Positions 46,344-59,305 of a stretch of DNA of 64,000 nt are shown in pieces. Position 1 is the first letter of the stretch, and each line of letters begins with the position of its first letter. Under the pieces are notes generated by a model, which was given only the letters and a program-made list of their open reading frames with translations, had not been told where the DNA came from and ran no database searches. Position numbers and translations under genes: made by a program. Origin of the DNA: Allantophomopsis cytisporea (Eukaryota; Ascomycota; Leotiomycetes; Phacidiales; Phacidiaceae); the NCBI GenBank assembly GCA_024752435.1, contig CP103027.1, positions 1,054,001 through 1,118,000 on the forward strand. The letters are read 5' to 3'.

Positions 46344-49300
46344 TTATTCCAAGTACGATATCTTTCTCATCTCACCAAGTCTCTGTCTTGCGGCATTGAG
46401 GCTGTTCTCCAGTTGTAGAATCTCGACCTGTGGAAAAACATGTCAGTTCGTGCAGAGAACGGTCGTCGAATTAGGAAATACATACCTGCTGTTCCATTTC
46501 GCGGACCTTAAACTCGTGGCTTCCCAATTTAGCATAGTCAACCTTCTCGTCCTCGGAACCTCTGTCGCGAATCATTTCCTGCACCTGTCGGACAAGAGCT
46601 CTGCAAGCTGCGCCGACAGCCTTGGAAGCCGTTTCGAGACTCTCCTGGCTTTTGCTCATGAAACCGGCCTTGACTCTGCTGGCAGCGACCAGCTGAGCAG
46701 TGGAAGCAGCGACATCATTGGAAGCAACAATGAGCTGCTCTGGGGAATTGCGGCCAGAAAGCACACCATCAGCTGTCTCAATAAGCGTATTGGTGGAAGA
46801 AGCTACAGCTTTGGCAGCAGAGATGAGTCCTTCTGTCCAGCGGTTGTTCTTCTTGTAGAAAGCTGTCTTGGAAGAGGAACCACGGCCGGCTTGTACAATT
46901 TCCTGCTGGGTAGCTGTGGCTGCTTTGATGAGCTGAGCAATGGCATTGGTAACAGCAATTGCAGCGTCAAGAATGCTGTCATGGATCTTAAGCTCATAAG
47001 TGGAGTAGCCATCTCTTGGCTTGTTCTTCAACTTTGCGAGACGTGCAGCAGCTGCAGCAATAGCATCGGCGGCCTTGTTCAATTCATTGTCAACCAAGTC
47101 ACCGAGATCACCTGACTTGTTGGAGAGCTTGCTACCGGCTGGTGCAAATGTGTCGACAAGCTTGTTAAGCTTCTGAAGGTTGACTTGCACCTCATTGTTG
47201 TTGTTGATGACAACATCGGTCTTTTGCATAGGGTCCATACCATCCAATCGGAATGACTGCAAGCTTCGGAAGAATTTGACAGTGGACTGTGCGGATTGTC
47301 TGGCATTGCTGAGGAGCTGATCCACCTTCTTATCATCAGTTGCAAGACGAGACACACCCTTGGTGTTAGACAGGACATCAGCAATTGCACTCGAGAGAAC
47401 ATTCACAGTTCTGATGATCTCGGCATTATCGCTATTTGGTCCATCGGCAATGAAGTTGTTGAAGGATGTTGCGAATTCAGTAGCAGAAGAGGAGGCCTTC
47501 TCAATTTGAGAAAGCACATATGGGGGTGTAGCATTCTGGTTACCAGCCTGCATGGAGGAGTCGAGTTCGTACAAGGCGTCGTCAACACGTTGTACACCTG
47601 ATTGAAGGACAGAGTCGATAATGTCGTTGATCTTGCTAACACTAGCAAGGAGCACAGCATCAATCTGACCATCGAGAGCGTTGTCAGTTTCTCCCTGGTT
47701 CATTCTAAGTTCCTCCAACTCGACCAAACTCTGGTCCATAGCCATCTTCAAGATCTCAAGCTCTTCATCCTTTTCACGTACGAGACGCTCGAGGTCAGAA
47801 TCGCCCTCACGGTACTTGGAGCTGACGTCTTCCAGGGCACGAGACTTGTTGCGCAGAGCTTCTTCAAGATCTGCCATTTCACGATTGTATTTGGAAAGCA
47901 TGGAAGAAAGCTCATTGCCCTTGCTTCGCTCAGCATTGTCAGCACGATCAAGTGCCATGCGAAGCTCTCTCTTCAGCTTCTCAAGCTCCTCCTTGTTTCC
48001 GCCAGAAAGGCGATCCTTCTCATGCAAAGCGCGATCTCTCTCTCTAATCATGTCTGCAAGTTCGAGGTTCTTGGTCTTGATTTCACGCTCGAGCTTCTCG
48101 CGTTTATCAATAGCCTCCTGGGCAGATGCTGCCTTTAGCTGTACAGACTTGAATTTCGAAAGAAGATCCAAATGCTCTTGTCGAAGCTGAGAGTAGAGCT
48201 TTGCAAGTGCCTCGTACTTTGATCTCCAAGTAGAAACTTGTTCTTGCAATGACTTGATCTGGTCATCCTTGCTACCAATTTGCTGTCCATAATTGGCCTG
48301 CAATTGTGCCAGCTCTGATTCCAAACCCTTGAGCTTTTGGTCATATTGTTGCAACATAAGCTGGTCACGTTCATATTGTGCTCGAGCATTCAAGTTCTCT
48401 CTTTCTAGCTCAGCCAATCGTCCTTGAGTCTGCCATTGCTGCTGTTGCGCCATCAATGCCTCCTGCTCTCGTCGTTGCTGCTCTGCTAATTGTCTCTGTT
48501 GCTCTTCAAAAGCCTGTTGTGCTTGCATGGCTGCTTGTTGCTGCGCCATTAGCTGCTGCTGCTGTTGTTCCGCTAGAATTCTCTGCTGCTCCTCGTACTC
48601 TTGCTGTTGTCTTGATTGCTCGTTCTTCCAGAATTCACCAATTTCTTCCGGCTCTTGTGAAGGAGCCGCCTTGATAGGCGTTGGTGCTCTCTCGATCTCG
48701 TTCTTCGGTCGCATTGGAAGTTTGGGCGCGGAGTCATCTTCCGAGAGGAGGTTTGGAGGGTCCTGAGGAAGCTTTGGAACGGTAATCAAGCTAGTAAGAT
48801 ATCTGAGGTTCGAACACTCATAATAGAACTTAACAAGGCGGTAGTGCTGTGCATCATATCTGCCTCTTAGTGGCTCCAGAGCATCGTCGTCACCAGTCGC
48901 TGGGAACCAGTCAAAACCTGTTCTCTGCAATCAGGGATGGTCACACTTACATTGATGCATAGCTCTCAGCATGTTAGTAATGAATTTGTAGATTCCATAA
49001 CTCTCCTGGACTAAAGGCACCAAAGCCGATATTCTACACTCGTTGTTGGAGCCCCCCCTGAAATGGGAGAAGATCAATTTTTGGAATTGTTCAATTTTGT
49101 CTTGCAAGTGCATGAGATCTGAAATGGTCTCATAACCCTCGTTCGGATCATGGGTAGTTTTCAGACTAATATATTCTTCGTATTCGAATGTACCGTTGAA
49201 GACCGGGTGATGCTGGTGAAACGACAATTTCGAGAGAAGGAAGTAAACATATTCCTTAATGAGTGGTCCATATCCTCGTACGCCTTCGCCCGCCATACCT

Positions 49301-49744
49301 CGATTCAGACTGTCGATCCATTGTCGGTTGGCAATACCTTCGCGAATCGTAATAGGATGACCTTCTTGAATGACTTTATGTACCGTAATAAGCGCCTTGA
49401 ATGTTTGTACCTCATCAGCAAGGATGGGTTGACTATATGGCACCACTGTCATCAGCAAAGACCCTTGTTTTCTAAGCCTTCAAACTTTCTGCGACCTGCG
49501 ACTTGCGACCTGCCACCATAAATTTACTCACACTTTCATGCCCGCCCAGAAGCTTTGCGAGCTTTTGTGGTCCCAAGTATACACAATACAACTTCTGACA
49601 TGTTTTCGCTTTGGCGCGGTTTCTTCAATACTCGTCGCCTTCCTTATGTTGATCGCAAGTTCGTTCTCGGACCTAATGAGAATCGTAGTTAGTAACACGT
49701 TGATCTAATGCCTCTACCGTCATCCCCGCCTCCTACTTCTGCAT
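46344..49744 (-). CDS. SLA2: Sla2 (HIP1R/End4) endocytic actin adaptor (5 exons, 1042 aa), right flank of MAT
   Basis: Exons 49737–49744 (8 nt), 49532–49672, 48951–49432, 46486–48899, 46344–46427; 1043 codons. Residues 1 to about 270 form the ANTH domain (KRKHVRSCIVYTWDHKSS, LADEVQTFKALI, GYGPLIKEYVYFLLSKL). A Gln-rich coiled coil spans about 310–620, with QQQQQ-type tracts encoded by tgc/ttg repeats. The I/LWEQ (talin) actin-binding module is at about 790–1010 (NPRDGY-like start, ELKIHDSILDAAIAVTNAI, VREMEQQVEILQLENSL). Sla2 links PIP2 membranes and clathrin to F-actin during endocytosis. The tiny first exon was chosen because it is the only one found that keeps phase; it lies inside the end of the 102-codon ORF upstream. 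Confidence 0.93.
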
Positions 49745-50041
49745 ATGCTTCAATTGCTGGTCAACCGTCTTGTCTTTCGCCTTCACACTGCCCATGGCAT
49801 TGTTGATCTGTGCTTCCTGTGCCCGTCTCTTTCCTACAAGTTCCCATAACATTGTGCGCTTGGACTGTATAGACTCGCCGATATGTGTATCGAGTTGTTG
49901 GTTATCAGACCTCGTCACCCAGGGAAGGGCATCCTCCGATAGCACATAGCCAGGCGACAGGTTGGACCTTACGCTGCCCGACATAACGCTTCCAGCTCCC
50001 AGAATGATATAGGGATCCCGAAAAATATGCAGAAGTTTCAT
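49733..50041 (-). CDS. 102-aa ORF overlapping the SLA2 start
   Basis: A single-exon open frame starting at 50041 (MKLLHIFRDPYIILGAGSV) and ending in a TAG at 49733–49735. I do not recognise the family. The N-terminal segment is mildly hydrophobic and could be a membrane anchor; the rest is polar and charged (RTMLWELVGKRRAQEAQ). Its last codons contain the SLA2 start codon in the same frame, and its stop codon lies inside SLA2 intron 1. It is either a separate small gene, a 5' extension of Sla2 when intron 1 is spliced, or chance. An upstream exon is possible but could not be fixed. Confidence 0.45.
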   Translation of the reverse strand: MKLLHIFRDPYIILGAGSVMSGSVRSNLSPGYVLSEDALPWVTRSDNQQLDTHIGESIQSKRTMLWELVGKRRAQEAQINNAMGSVKAKDKTVDQQLKHMQK

Positions 50042-51556
50042 AAGGAGTCATGCGATCGCAAGGACGATAGGAAAGGAGAATCAGGGATTATAGGAGAGTC
50101 GCACTTTGCGTGGTCCACATGTCTGGAAGTATTTCCATAGTTCGCCATTTTGAATCCTCCTCAGTGCCTTCCGGCGTTCGCAGCAAAAGTGTCGAACTCG
50201 AAGTCTATGTTCACAACGGGAGTAGCTAGGCTACCAACAATCGGGTATCGCAGGAAGGAGCTCCCAGCACAGTAGGGAGTTGATAGAGAGGTGTAAGAAA
50301 TGATGAAGCTTCCGAAAGATGGAAGTGAGAAGAACAAGGTAGAGAAAAGAGAGCAATTCTTGACGGCGAGGTAGAAAGCCGTCTGTGATTATGTTGTGAG
50401 TTGTGTTCTCAAGGGACAAATGCGTAATGGAGAGGGTAAGGTTAGTTCGGCATGCTCGCGGGACCCAATGCCCAGCTCTAATTAAAGTAAGGTCCGGGGG
50501 GCGCAAGCGAAATGGTGACAGTTAAGTTTGCTGCGTCAGCCCGCATCAACATTCTACCATAGAAGCTCTCTGTACGTGTGAAGAACGCGTATCTTTTCGC
50601 CATCCAACCACTAAGTTTGCAAAATTTTACTTGGCGGCTCTTGTCGATACAGTAGTGACTCTAGGCAGCAGATTTATCCAGAGAACGACTCAGGATTGCC
50701 GTACAATGTGAGTAGGAATAGGATTGAGAGTAGGTTAGGTCGCAAAGTCGGTGTTGCGGCCCAATACGCCAACCAGCACAGATAGTGGTGATAGTAGAGA
50801 CAAGTGAGAAACAGCTAATGACTTACCACGGCGATGTTAAGCCAGCCGCATCAGACCAAGCCATCCTGCTTATGTCAGTCTTGTGTTGGATTTTGAAAGG
50901 AATCATTCTGAGATGGATCGGTAAAGGTGTAAGAAGATGTAAGTAGGGTAATGTTGAAGAGCTGAGGTTGGATGGAGAGGTGTAGTGCAAGTGAAATATA
51001 TGCGGATGCTGATGGTGATGTTGATGGTGACAATGGTAATGATACTGGTCAAGCTAGCAATTTACGTTTGTCGAAAGTTACATAGACAGGTCCAGGTTGA
51101 TGTGAAGAAGCAGATATCCGGAATGGTATGTCTGAAAGCGTACAGTGATAGTGCCATAAACATATATAGAAACAGGTCAGCTTAAGCGCTGAGATATCTT
51201 GAGTTCTGCAAACACCTCAGACTAAGATCGCATACTGTGTTGAGGATCCATTTTGCTTCCTTGAACATGATATCCGCCACAGAACACAAACGTAATGAAA
51301 GGTGTTTACGGGAGGGTCACCCATCAAGAGCTGCTCCTCCGAAGCAGCAAATTCACGCCTCTCAAGTCAGGACCATCACCTCGCCAGAAGAGATTACAAA
51401 TCAATCACTAATAACGAAGTAATCACGAAGTGAACAGTAGTATTCGTGTAGTCTATGACCATATCCACCCACCAGTAGAACAAACAATGCATCGCCCAAA
51501 CGCCACATAATGCATAAACCATATGCTACGCCATCCCATATCATATATATTCCGAG
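50042..51556. other. Spacer between the 102-aa ORF and the NVJ2-like gene
   Basis: Upstream region of the 102-aa ORF and SLA2, and the 3' flank of the NVJ2-like gene. No convincing gene is present; short frames (50231–50506, 50985–51185) lack coding signs. Confidence 0.45.
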
Positions 51557-54500
51557 CTAATGACTTCCCAAATCTTCATCAAACATCATACTTCGTGCCC
51601 TGGCTTCGCTCTCCTGCGCCGCCGTCCAACTACCAACTTCAGCCTCATCGTCTTCAGGACTCCTACTCATGCTCCTACGCATTGGTACACGCTTCGGCAA
51701 CCTAGGACTAACACCGACCGACGGATCACCGGAAGGACTGTTGTTGGAGGGTGTTCGCTCAGGGAGATCTTCATCGATGTCATCATCAACCCATGGTTGC
51801 ATGTATTCCTGCTGGCTGTAGTCGTCAAGTGGCGACGTAGGTTCAGAGTCCGGGGGTGCAGCAACAACGAGCATGCCGTCGCCAGTGGAATATGTAGTGT
51901 TTCCGGAGTCTCCTACACGGCGACGGGGGAGAGGTGGTGGAGGTCCTTTCTTTTTGATATCAGGCTCGGACTTTGCGGCGCGTTGGGATGCTTGGAGGGC
52001 GGGATTGCTTGGCTGTAGTTCTGCTTCGGAGTCATGTGGTCGACGGGGGAGATTGGGTGGAGTTACTGGTTTTCTCTTTGGAAGTGGGACTGGAATGGGA
52101 GCAGTCTTGGTCTTTCGATCCGGAGGTGGGAGGGGAGTGCCTGGAGGTGGTAAAGGTCTACCTCGTCCCATAGGTTCGGAAATTTTTTCTGCAAGATTCT
52201 CAGAGGAACTTCTTGAGTCAGTGTGTCTCTTTATCGCGTCAAAGCCCCATTTCTTGGCCTGAGCTGCTGCACTAGTCATTGCTGCAAGGGAGAGCTTTTT
52301 CTCGTGACCATTGTTTGACTTTGAAGAAGAGGTAGAGCCAGTATCCCTGCGATTGTCTTGCCCAAAGGAGCGGCTATTCTCAGATCGAATACTGTCGGTA
52401 CTAATGCTAGCCGGACTTGGTGGATGAGAGGGGCGTCTCGTTCCATATGTACTATCTGATGCAACAGTCGATTGTGGCATCAAGTCAGAGCCAAGCCCTT
52501 TGTCGGAATTCTTCGAGTGATCAGAAGACACCGAAGAAAAGCTACCAGTCTTCGTCTTCTCCAACAACACCGAAGCCTTTGATGGTGATCCTACAGGAGT
52601 TATAACAGGAGTGTTCGAAGTAGAGCGATCAGATCGCGCTGAAAGTGCAGCCATAGCACTGGCGGCATCGCTGTGGTCATTTGGTCGAGATTCCTTGAAG
52701 GCATCCGCATTCGTAATGTCTGTATGAACAACTGGAGAAGATGCACTAGCAAACGACGCAACACGTCTAGGCATTGGTTTTGAGGAATCAGAAGTACCGG
52801 GTCGAGAGTCTACACTTGTTGATGATGCTGTTGCTTTCGTTATTCCAAGGTTGAAAGCAGATTTAGCAGCTTTTCTGGAGAATGTTGAAGATGCAGATGG
52901 AGTTGGTGTAGTAATTGCCGGAACACTCATGGATCTATCACCACCAATAAGATTCTCATGTTTCTCATGGTCGACTTCGCCCTCGAAATTCTGCAGCTCA
53001 TCAACTTCTCCTGTCTCAGCAATCTCCTCCGGATGATCCTGCGGGGGATTTGCTACGCTATCGTCTGCCCAAATGCCGCCTCGCCATCTCTTATTTTCGG
53101 TATGATAGAATGGACTATCATCCCAATTTGGAAGCACGACACTTTCCGCAATGACCTCCTTAATGCGAGATTCAATCTGGCGCAAGATGAGATTATATGT
53201 AATTGCTCTGGAACTGACAATGGGAGAAATATCAAGATCGATCTTGGGCATAGTTTCAAAAGAAATCCATACTCTGTTACTTGGTGGGGGTTTCATCCTC
53301 ACAAGCAAATGACCTTCGATACGTTTCAGCACAACCGCAAGGACCAAATCGACTGTTCTCGCCTTGAATCTGCTTCCTAGTTCAATCTTTGCGGTGGCGG
53401 CAACTTCTAAACGGAAGTTGCCCGTGTACTTGATGTCTGCCTCGACAACGCACTCACCATCAACTGTCAAGTCCTTGAGTCTGGGATTTGTGATGTATGG
53501 TGCTCCTTCACCCATATCTACATGTCTCAAAACAATGCCCGACAAAAATGACGGTGTCTTGACCCTTGCAATCTTCTTGGTGATCTTAGCCCTTATAAAA
53601 TTCTCGACTTCGGAGGTCTTGTACAAAGCCAAGAACAATCTTCCAAATAAGGCGTTGATCCATCGAGTCTGGAGAAACTCTTCAGAGGAATGTAACCGCT
53701 GTACAAGACTGATCAAATCACCAACATTGTAGAGCAATGGTGTGGGGGGATCATCCTTTGTGTGTTTCCGCTCCTGATTTCTCAATAGAGCGAAGTAGAA
53801 ATCCTCCTTTTCAGAGCAGTTCTCAGAGAAGAGGTAGAACGGTTTACTCGGCGAGCCATCCGCAGTAAGCTCTCCCACATCCAGTTTTCGTGAAAGGCAA
53901 AGTGCATTTCGTTTGATGAAGAGCTCGCCTTCGGGTATATGCTCTCCACCGCTGTATATCGAGACATCATGGTGGCTCAAAGATATCACATGTCTGACAT
54001 CGATCATGTCCTGGTCGTCGAATAAGAGAATGTGACCGTGTCTGCCATCAAACTGTCAGCATTTCCCTTCATGGTGACTCGCAACACGTCAAAAGCCAGC
54101 GAGCGGTAAGCATACCTCAAAACAACATAAAAGACATTCCCACCCTTCCTTGGCGCTGCCTTATTGTCGATCGGGCTCGCCGTTTTCTTTTCAAACACAC
54201 TACCCACACTCCGATAGATATTCTGGTACACACTGGGACTGGGCGCACCAATAGTCGTATTGCCAGTAGGTGTGGTTCTCTCTGGCGGTTTCCCATTCAC
54301 ACCACCGGGGACATATTCCCTACAGACGGCGAAGTAGCCGGCGGCAACATCAGCCTCGTAGCTGCCCTTCCGCAACTGAAACTTCTCGCCGAGGTTCTTC
54401 TGGGCGGACTTAATAGCATCGCGATCATCACCATTGCGGAAGAGATCGCGGGTATCGGAGTCCGGCGAGGAATGGAGAGGGAAGGTAAAATAAGCATGGG

Positions 54501-54582
54501 CAAAGAGGGCGATGAGGAGGAGTGGAATGAAGGTGAGTCCGCCGAGCAGATAGACGATAAGGAAAGAGATGGAGTCGATCAT
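51557..54582 (-). CDS. NVJ2: Nvj2/TEX2-type SMP and PH domain lipid-transfer protein (2 exons, 983 aa)
   Basis: Exons 54116–54582 and 51557–54041; 984 codons. The N-terminus is a membrane anchor (FLIVYLLGGLTFIPLLLIAL). A PH-like domain spans about 130–270 (NVFYVVLRHGHILLF, DVRHVISLSHHDVSIY). An SMP domain follows at about 300–510 (TRWINALFGRLFLALYK, WISFETMPKIDLDISPIV, ESRIKEVIAESVVLPNW). The long C-terminal third is disordered and rich in Ser and Pro, with several PPLP/PPPP stretches that could bind SH3 domains. Nvj2 transfers lipids such as ceramide at ER–vacuole and ER–Golgi contacts. The ortholog call is by architecture; the proline-rich tail is longer than in yeast. Confidence 0.87.
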
Positions 54583-55677
54583 GGTGATCGGGGTTACAGA
54601 TCGTGGGGGAGCATTTGAATTGAGGTTGAGGTTTGTCTTCCAAGTTGTACAAGAGTATGACGGTGCAGCTACTGGCTACTAACTCCAAGTAAGGTGGTCT
54701 CGCCGCCTCGGCCCGCCTAGGCCTAGCAGTCGAACGGTTCATGAAACCAAGGCTCAGGCCTCACAAGGTTCACGATGCAGACCCACCATGATGATGATCT
54801 TCAGATATTTCTTGAATCAATCTGAGAATTCACCTGATTTCACGATCCGCGAAATTGTATCTACTACGCAACATCGTCTTTGCTGGTGAGGATTTGTATA
54901 TTACGATGATGCTGGCTGTGCCAGTACCCGAGCGACAATTTACTTATCCACTCACCATGGCATGAATTATTGCAGCAATACCTACCCTATACACAATTTA
55001 CTCGCACAAGTTGCATATGAGGCTGAGCGAGTAAATTTAATTCGACATGAAAATAATGACATGTCCAAAGGAAGAGCAGGGCAAAGTTTAATTTAGTGAT
55101 GAGATACAAGGGCCCACGTGTGGATATAGCATGGAGGAGCATGAAGTGCGAATGGTCTGGTCACTCCTTGGCCTTATCTCAGAAATGACGATAAGGTACA
55201 CACGAACAGTACCTTGACCTAGCTTGGTGAACTGGAAGTAAACAACTGATGCTCCAGACATAGAAATGATTTGCAGTACTATTGCAAGATAACATCTCTC
55301 AAGGTTCCTTCAATAAAGATATCTATGTGTTTTACGCACGCAACTATATCTCAGTCTCTAATCTTGCTCTCTGCTCCCTCCACCTTTCATTGAACATTAC
55401 ATAGCTGAGAGGCTGTCATTATCCATAGCGCCGTAACCAAGCACCCAAGTTCTGTACAAACCAAACGTTTTCCCCGCTGCAACAACCCAGACCAATGTTG
55501 TGCCCCATCCGCCCTATGCTGGAAACCCCCAAAAAATGTTGTGAGAAAAAGAATAATGCATCTAGCCGCCGAAAGTAAAGTTTGAATACGGATTAAAAAG
55601 AAATATCTGGGAAAGAATGATGAAGGAGGAAGAAGAAGAGAAAGGCGAAATGAAGTAAAGTGAATGGGTAGGTTTTA
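54583..55677. other. Spacer between NVJ2-like and SEC2-like genes
   Basis: Promoter of the NVJ2-like gene and 3' flank of SEC2. No gene is visible. Confidence 0.45.
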
Positions 55678-58169
55678 TTATTCGAAGGCGCCAGGTATAG
55701 GGGCTGTTTCCTCTGCTTCTGTGGTATTTAGCTTTTCGTCTGTGGTACTGGAATCCTCCTCTGCTGTACTCGGAGACGTAACGACGACATCAGGGGAAGG
55801 CGAGGGCTGATCACGATTGACATCCTGCTTCTCAGATTCTTCGGTGGTGGTATCCACAGTCTCTTCAGACTTCCTCTCTGTTTTATCGACTTCCTTGGTA
55901 TCTTCGGCGGAATCTGGCCCGCTGATCTCGGCCTTGTCTGCGGAATCTTGGGTTGATAGTAATTCAGGCTCAGTCTTCTCTGGGCTTGGAGCAGCGGCGT
56001 CTTCTTGACTCGCAGTCCACAAACCGGCGGCTGTATCTGTACGTAGAGTGAGTCCCTTTTTGTTGGCGCTGATAGTCCTTTTATGGGTGTTTGTCTCATC
56101 CCCTACTGCAGCTGGTAGGGGGGTATCAGCAGGAGCTGGCACGGGGGTGATGTCTCTAGGCTTGATTTCGCCGGTACGCGCAAGCTCTTCGCTCAACTTC
56201 AGCATCTCGATCCTTTCCAAATCCTCACTCGCACGTGGAGATTTGGTATCGCCAATGTGAGTGTGATGGTGCCCGATATTTGCAGGAACCACCCCGCCAC
56301 CTATTCGACACCAAAACATCTGCTCTCTGAGTCTGACACTTTCCTCCCAAGCTGCCTTTTCTGCCTCTTCACCCTCCGCTCTCCAGTGACCATCTTTAAG
56401 CATCCGTAAGAATCCCAAAAAATCGCAACTGCTTCTGACTCGTCCCAAACAATATTTACAAAGCGGATATCTCTGTGCGTTATCAGTTTCGGAAGTACGG
56501 AAGCGGTGGTTGCGGGCAAAGACTTCTGATTTGCGATCTTCTCCGCAAAGAGCACACGAGAAGGTAAGAGCAAAGCGTTTTGTGGATGTAGGCATGGGCT
56601 CTACAACGAGAGAACCATCGCACATAGAGTTGAGGACCGAACGTCTTGCAAGCCAGGAAAGACCTGGTGCTGTATCCAACCGCAAACATGGTTCGATATC
56701 CTCAGCAAGTGCTCTCTTATAGAACTTGGTTTCTTTCAGTGGTATTGATACAGTCGATTCCCCCTTTGACGATGCGGGTGTTGTTGGTGTCGAGGCGGGG
56801 GTGGATATACCACTGATAGAGCTACCGGATGATGGCGGAGGGCCGGACGTAACGACTGATGGAGTTGAGGATCCAAGCCCTGTGTATGCGCTCAGACCTA
56901 GCCCGAGACCAAGACCGCCATACGAACCACTAGATACGCGACTCGGAGGAGCAGAAGTGGTTTTCGATAATTTCAGTAGTGCCTGGAAATCCTCGAAGGA
57001 GACGAGATCCGTTCGTAAAACAGGATGGACAAGATGCGTGAAAGACGTTGGATAGCTTGGCTCTGGCATGTCTGGCGCAGCTCCCATAAGATCTGAGACA
57101 CCTAGATTGTCTTTGCTGTCGAAAGTGGCGCTGCGAAGGCCGGGCGTTGACGGCTCTGTTGGGTCCGTCTGATCGTCGCGTTCCATGCTCATCTGCTCCA
57201 AGACCTGTTTCAATTCTGCTAATTGTTCCTGATGGTTCTTCAGCAGGCTTTCTGTATCTGCAAGCTGTGCTTTGAGTTGGTCGTTTTTTCGAACAATTAC
57301 TTCTTGTTCTTTCCTCGCCTCTTCCCGTGCTGTAATCACCATCTAATACAGCCGTCAGCTGGAACATCTGAAAGGGGAGTCTGGCACGAAACTCACCTTG
57401 TTTGCCTCCTCGAAAAGTGCCTGTGTCAAGTTTTCGAGTTCTTGCTCGATACTCTTTTTCTCCTTCTCCACCTCTCCCCTTTGTTTGCGCTCCTCGGCCA
57501 GTATTTTGTGCAAGTTACTCTTCTCCTGATCCACAACCGATTTCTCAATCAACATTCCTCGCGCGATCAGGATATCATGCTGCTCATTTTCTGCCTCAAG
57601 TTGTCTGATGCGTTCCCGGGCTGTATCCAGTTCATGACGTGCGACGTTTAGTGAATCATCGAGGTTGGTTTGGAGATTGATAGCATTGATCAGTTTGTTA
57701 CTCAGAGTCGCGAGTTCGTCGGTAAGATCTGGATGTTGAGGGCTTGGCGAATCTTTTATCGAGGGCGTTGTTGTTCTACTACGTGGGTCTGCAATGGTAT
57801 TCATCTCGTCATTGTCGTCGAGAGAACTGAGTCGTGAAGGGGTCGGGAGGCCCGGCGATCGCGATACCGCAGCCATTGTTCTCAGGGAATTTGACGAGAA
57901 GGATTTTGAGATAGACTTTGTCGGTGTAGTAGGAGTTGGCGGACTTTTCGAAGCACCAGAAGTAGAGAAGGAACGAATTCGATCTTGTACTGAGGGGCGG
58001 TTGGATGCTGTTGGGGTGCCGTGAGCCCAAGTCGCGGCGATGAGGTAACTGCTACTACAAAGCACAAATCATGTCAATAACAATGCGACAGGCAAAAGAG
58101 AAAATAAAACCCAATGATGCAGAAGATTATTTAGAAGGGATATTTGGGAATAATAACTCACTCAGCCAT
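55678..58169 (-). CDS. SEC2: Sec2-type Rab GEF (3 exons, 776 aa)
   Basis: Exons 58162–58169 (8 nt), 57397–58054, 55678–57342; 777 codons. The start MADSSYLIAATWAHG depends on an 8-nt first exon. After a Ser/Thr/Pro-rich lead, the Sec2 coiled coil spans about residues 100–265, with NLTQALFEEANKMV at the exon 2/3 join, the hallmark of the Sec2/Rabin8 GEF domain. A conserved central part follows (residues ~320–500, FYKRALAEDIEPCLRLDTAP, and paired CALCGEDRKSE / YPLCKYCLGRVRSSCDF cysteines), then an acidic, Ser/Thr-rich tail. Sec2 activates Sec4/Rab8 on secretory vesicles for polar exocytosis. The exon 2 acceptor is tandem tagtag, allowing a one-residue variant. Confidence 0.87.
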
Positions 58170-58536
58170 AATGACAGTGCAATGGACTGCCCGAAGCAGT
58201 TTGCATGCGTTTGTTTGTGATCAGATGCGACTGCTTCCAGAAGATGGGCAGCAGACCAAAAGCGAGTTGCAGCTGATTAGATCGGCACCGCACCAGACCA
58301 GACCCTCGCTTTATCTAGATGCAGTGGCGGAGATCGACAGGTGGGTTTGAGCGGGACGAACAACGGAAAGACACACGGGAATAAATAATAGATGTTGATG
58401 ATCAATTGATTGTGAATAAAAGAGAGAGTCGATGCATCTCTCTTGGAATGGAATGAAATGAAATGAGAGCAACGATTTGCAACAAGAGTGGTGGTGTTGG
58501 TAAAGAAGAGGGACTAGGGTAGAAGTAGAGTAGAGT

Positions 58537-58580
58537 GAGTTGAGTTGAGTTGAGTTGAGTTGAGTTGAGGTGAGTTGAGT
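58537..58580. repeat. (TTGAG)n minisatellite
   Basis: About eight tandem ttgag pentamers with one substitution (gaggt), 0.4 kb upstream of SEC2. Confidence 0.85.
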
Positions 58581-59108
58581 TTTGAGGTACAGCGCAGGGA
58601 TTCTAAGAGTGGAGGAGTGTTAACTACCTTACAGTACTGTATGTACTTAGGATAAGGTAAGTAGTAACGACTATGGGGGGGAGTGAGTGAGTGAGTGACT
58701 TTCTCTAAGAGAGTTCAGCAAGTTGAGAATACTCTCAGTCGTACATAACGAAAGCAAGTCACTACCGATCACAAGGGTAGATACAGTAGAGTATATACCC
58801 CAAGACCGAGAGAGACGTGCGAGGTAGGTAGGTAGGTAAGTACCATGTATGTAGGTCGAGGTTGTTGGTTAAAGTGCTGAGGCGTGCGTGAGAGGCGTTT
58901 ATACGCAGCACATACTGTGCAACTAGTAGTAGAATAGGAAAGGTAGGGGTGCTAGGCAAGTAGAGGCGGTAACTTGTAAGGATATGCACGCACTGTATGT
59001 ACAGTATGTATGTGAAGTTGATTATTGTTGCGATGATCGGTGCGTGGGTTGTGTGAGTGCCGGTGACATATTTGACTTACAAGCATGTAATTAACGTACG
59101 CAGCAATA

Positions 59109-59151
59109 TACATACATACATACATATATATTTATATATATATATATATAT
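59109..59151. repeat. (TACA)n/(TA)n microsatellite
   Basis: Tetramer taca units followed by a TA run. Confidence 0.85.
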
Positions 59152-59305
59152 CGTAGAATAGAGTACCTGTTCGTATGTATAATTGTTTAGAGTATGTGTT
59201 CAATCTATATACGTGTGCATCTATCTATCTATACGCACTCGGATGTGTGAAAACATACATACACATTCGAATACTGCACGCCCGGAAAAGGGTCATGAGT
59301 ATATA

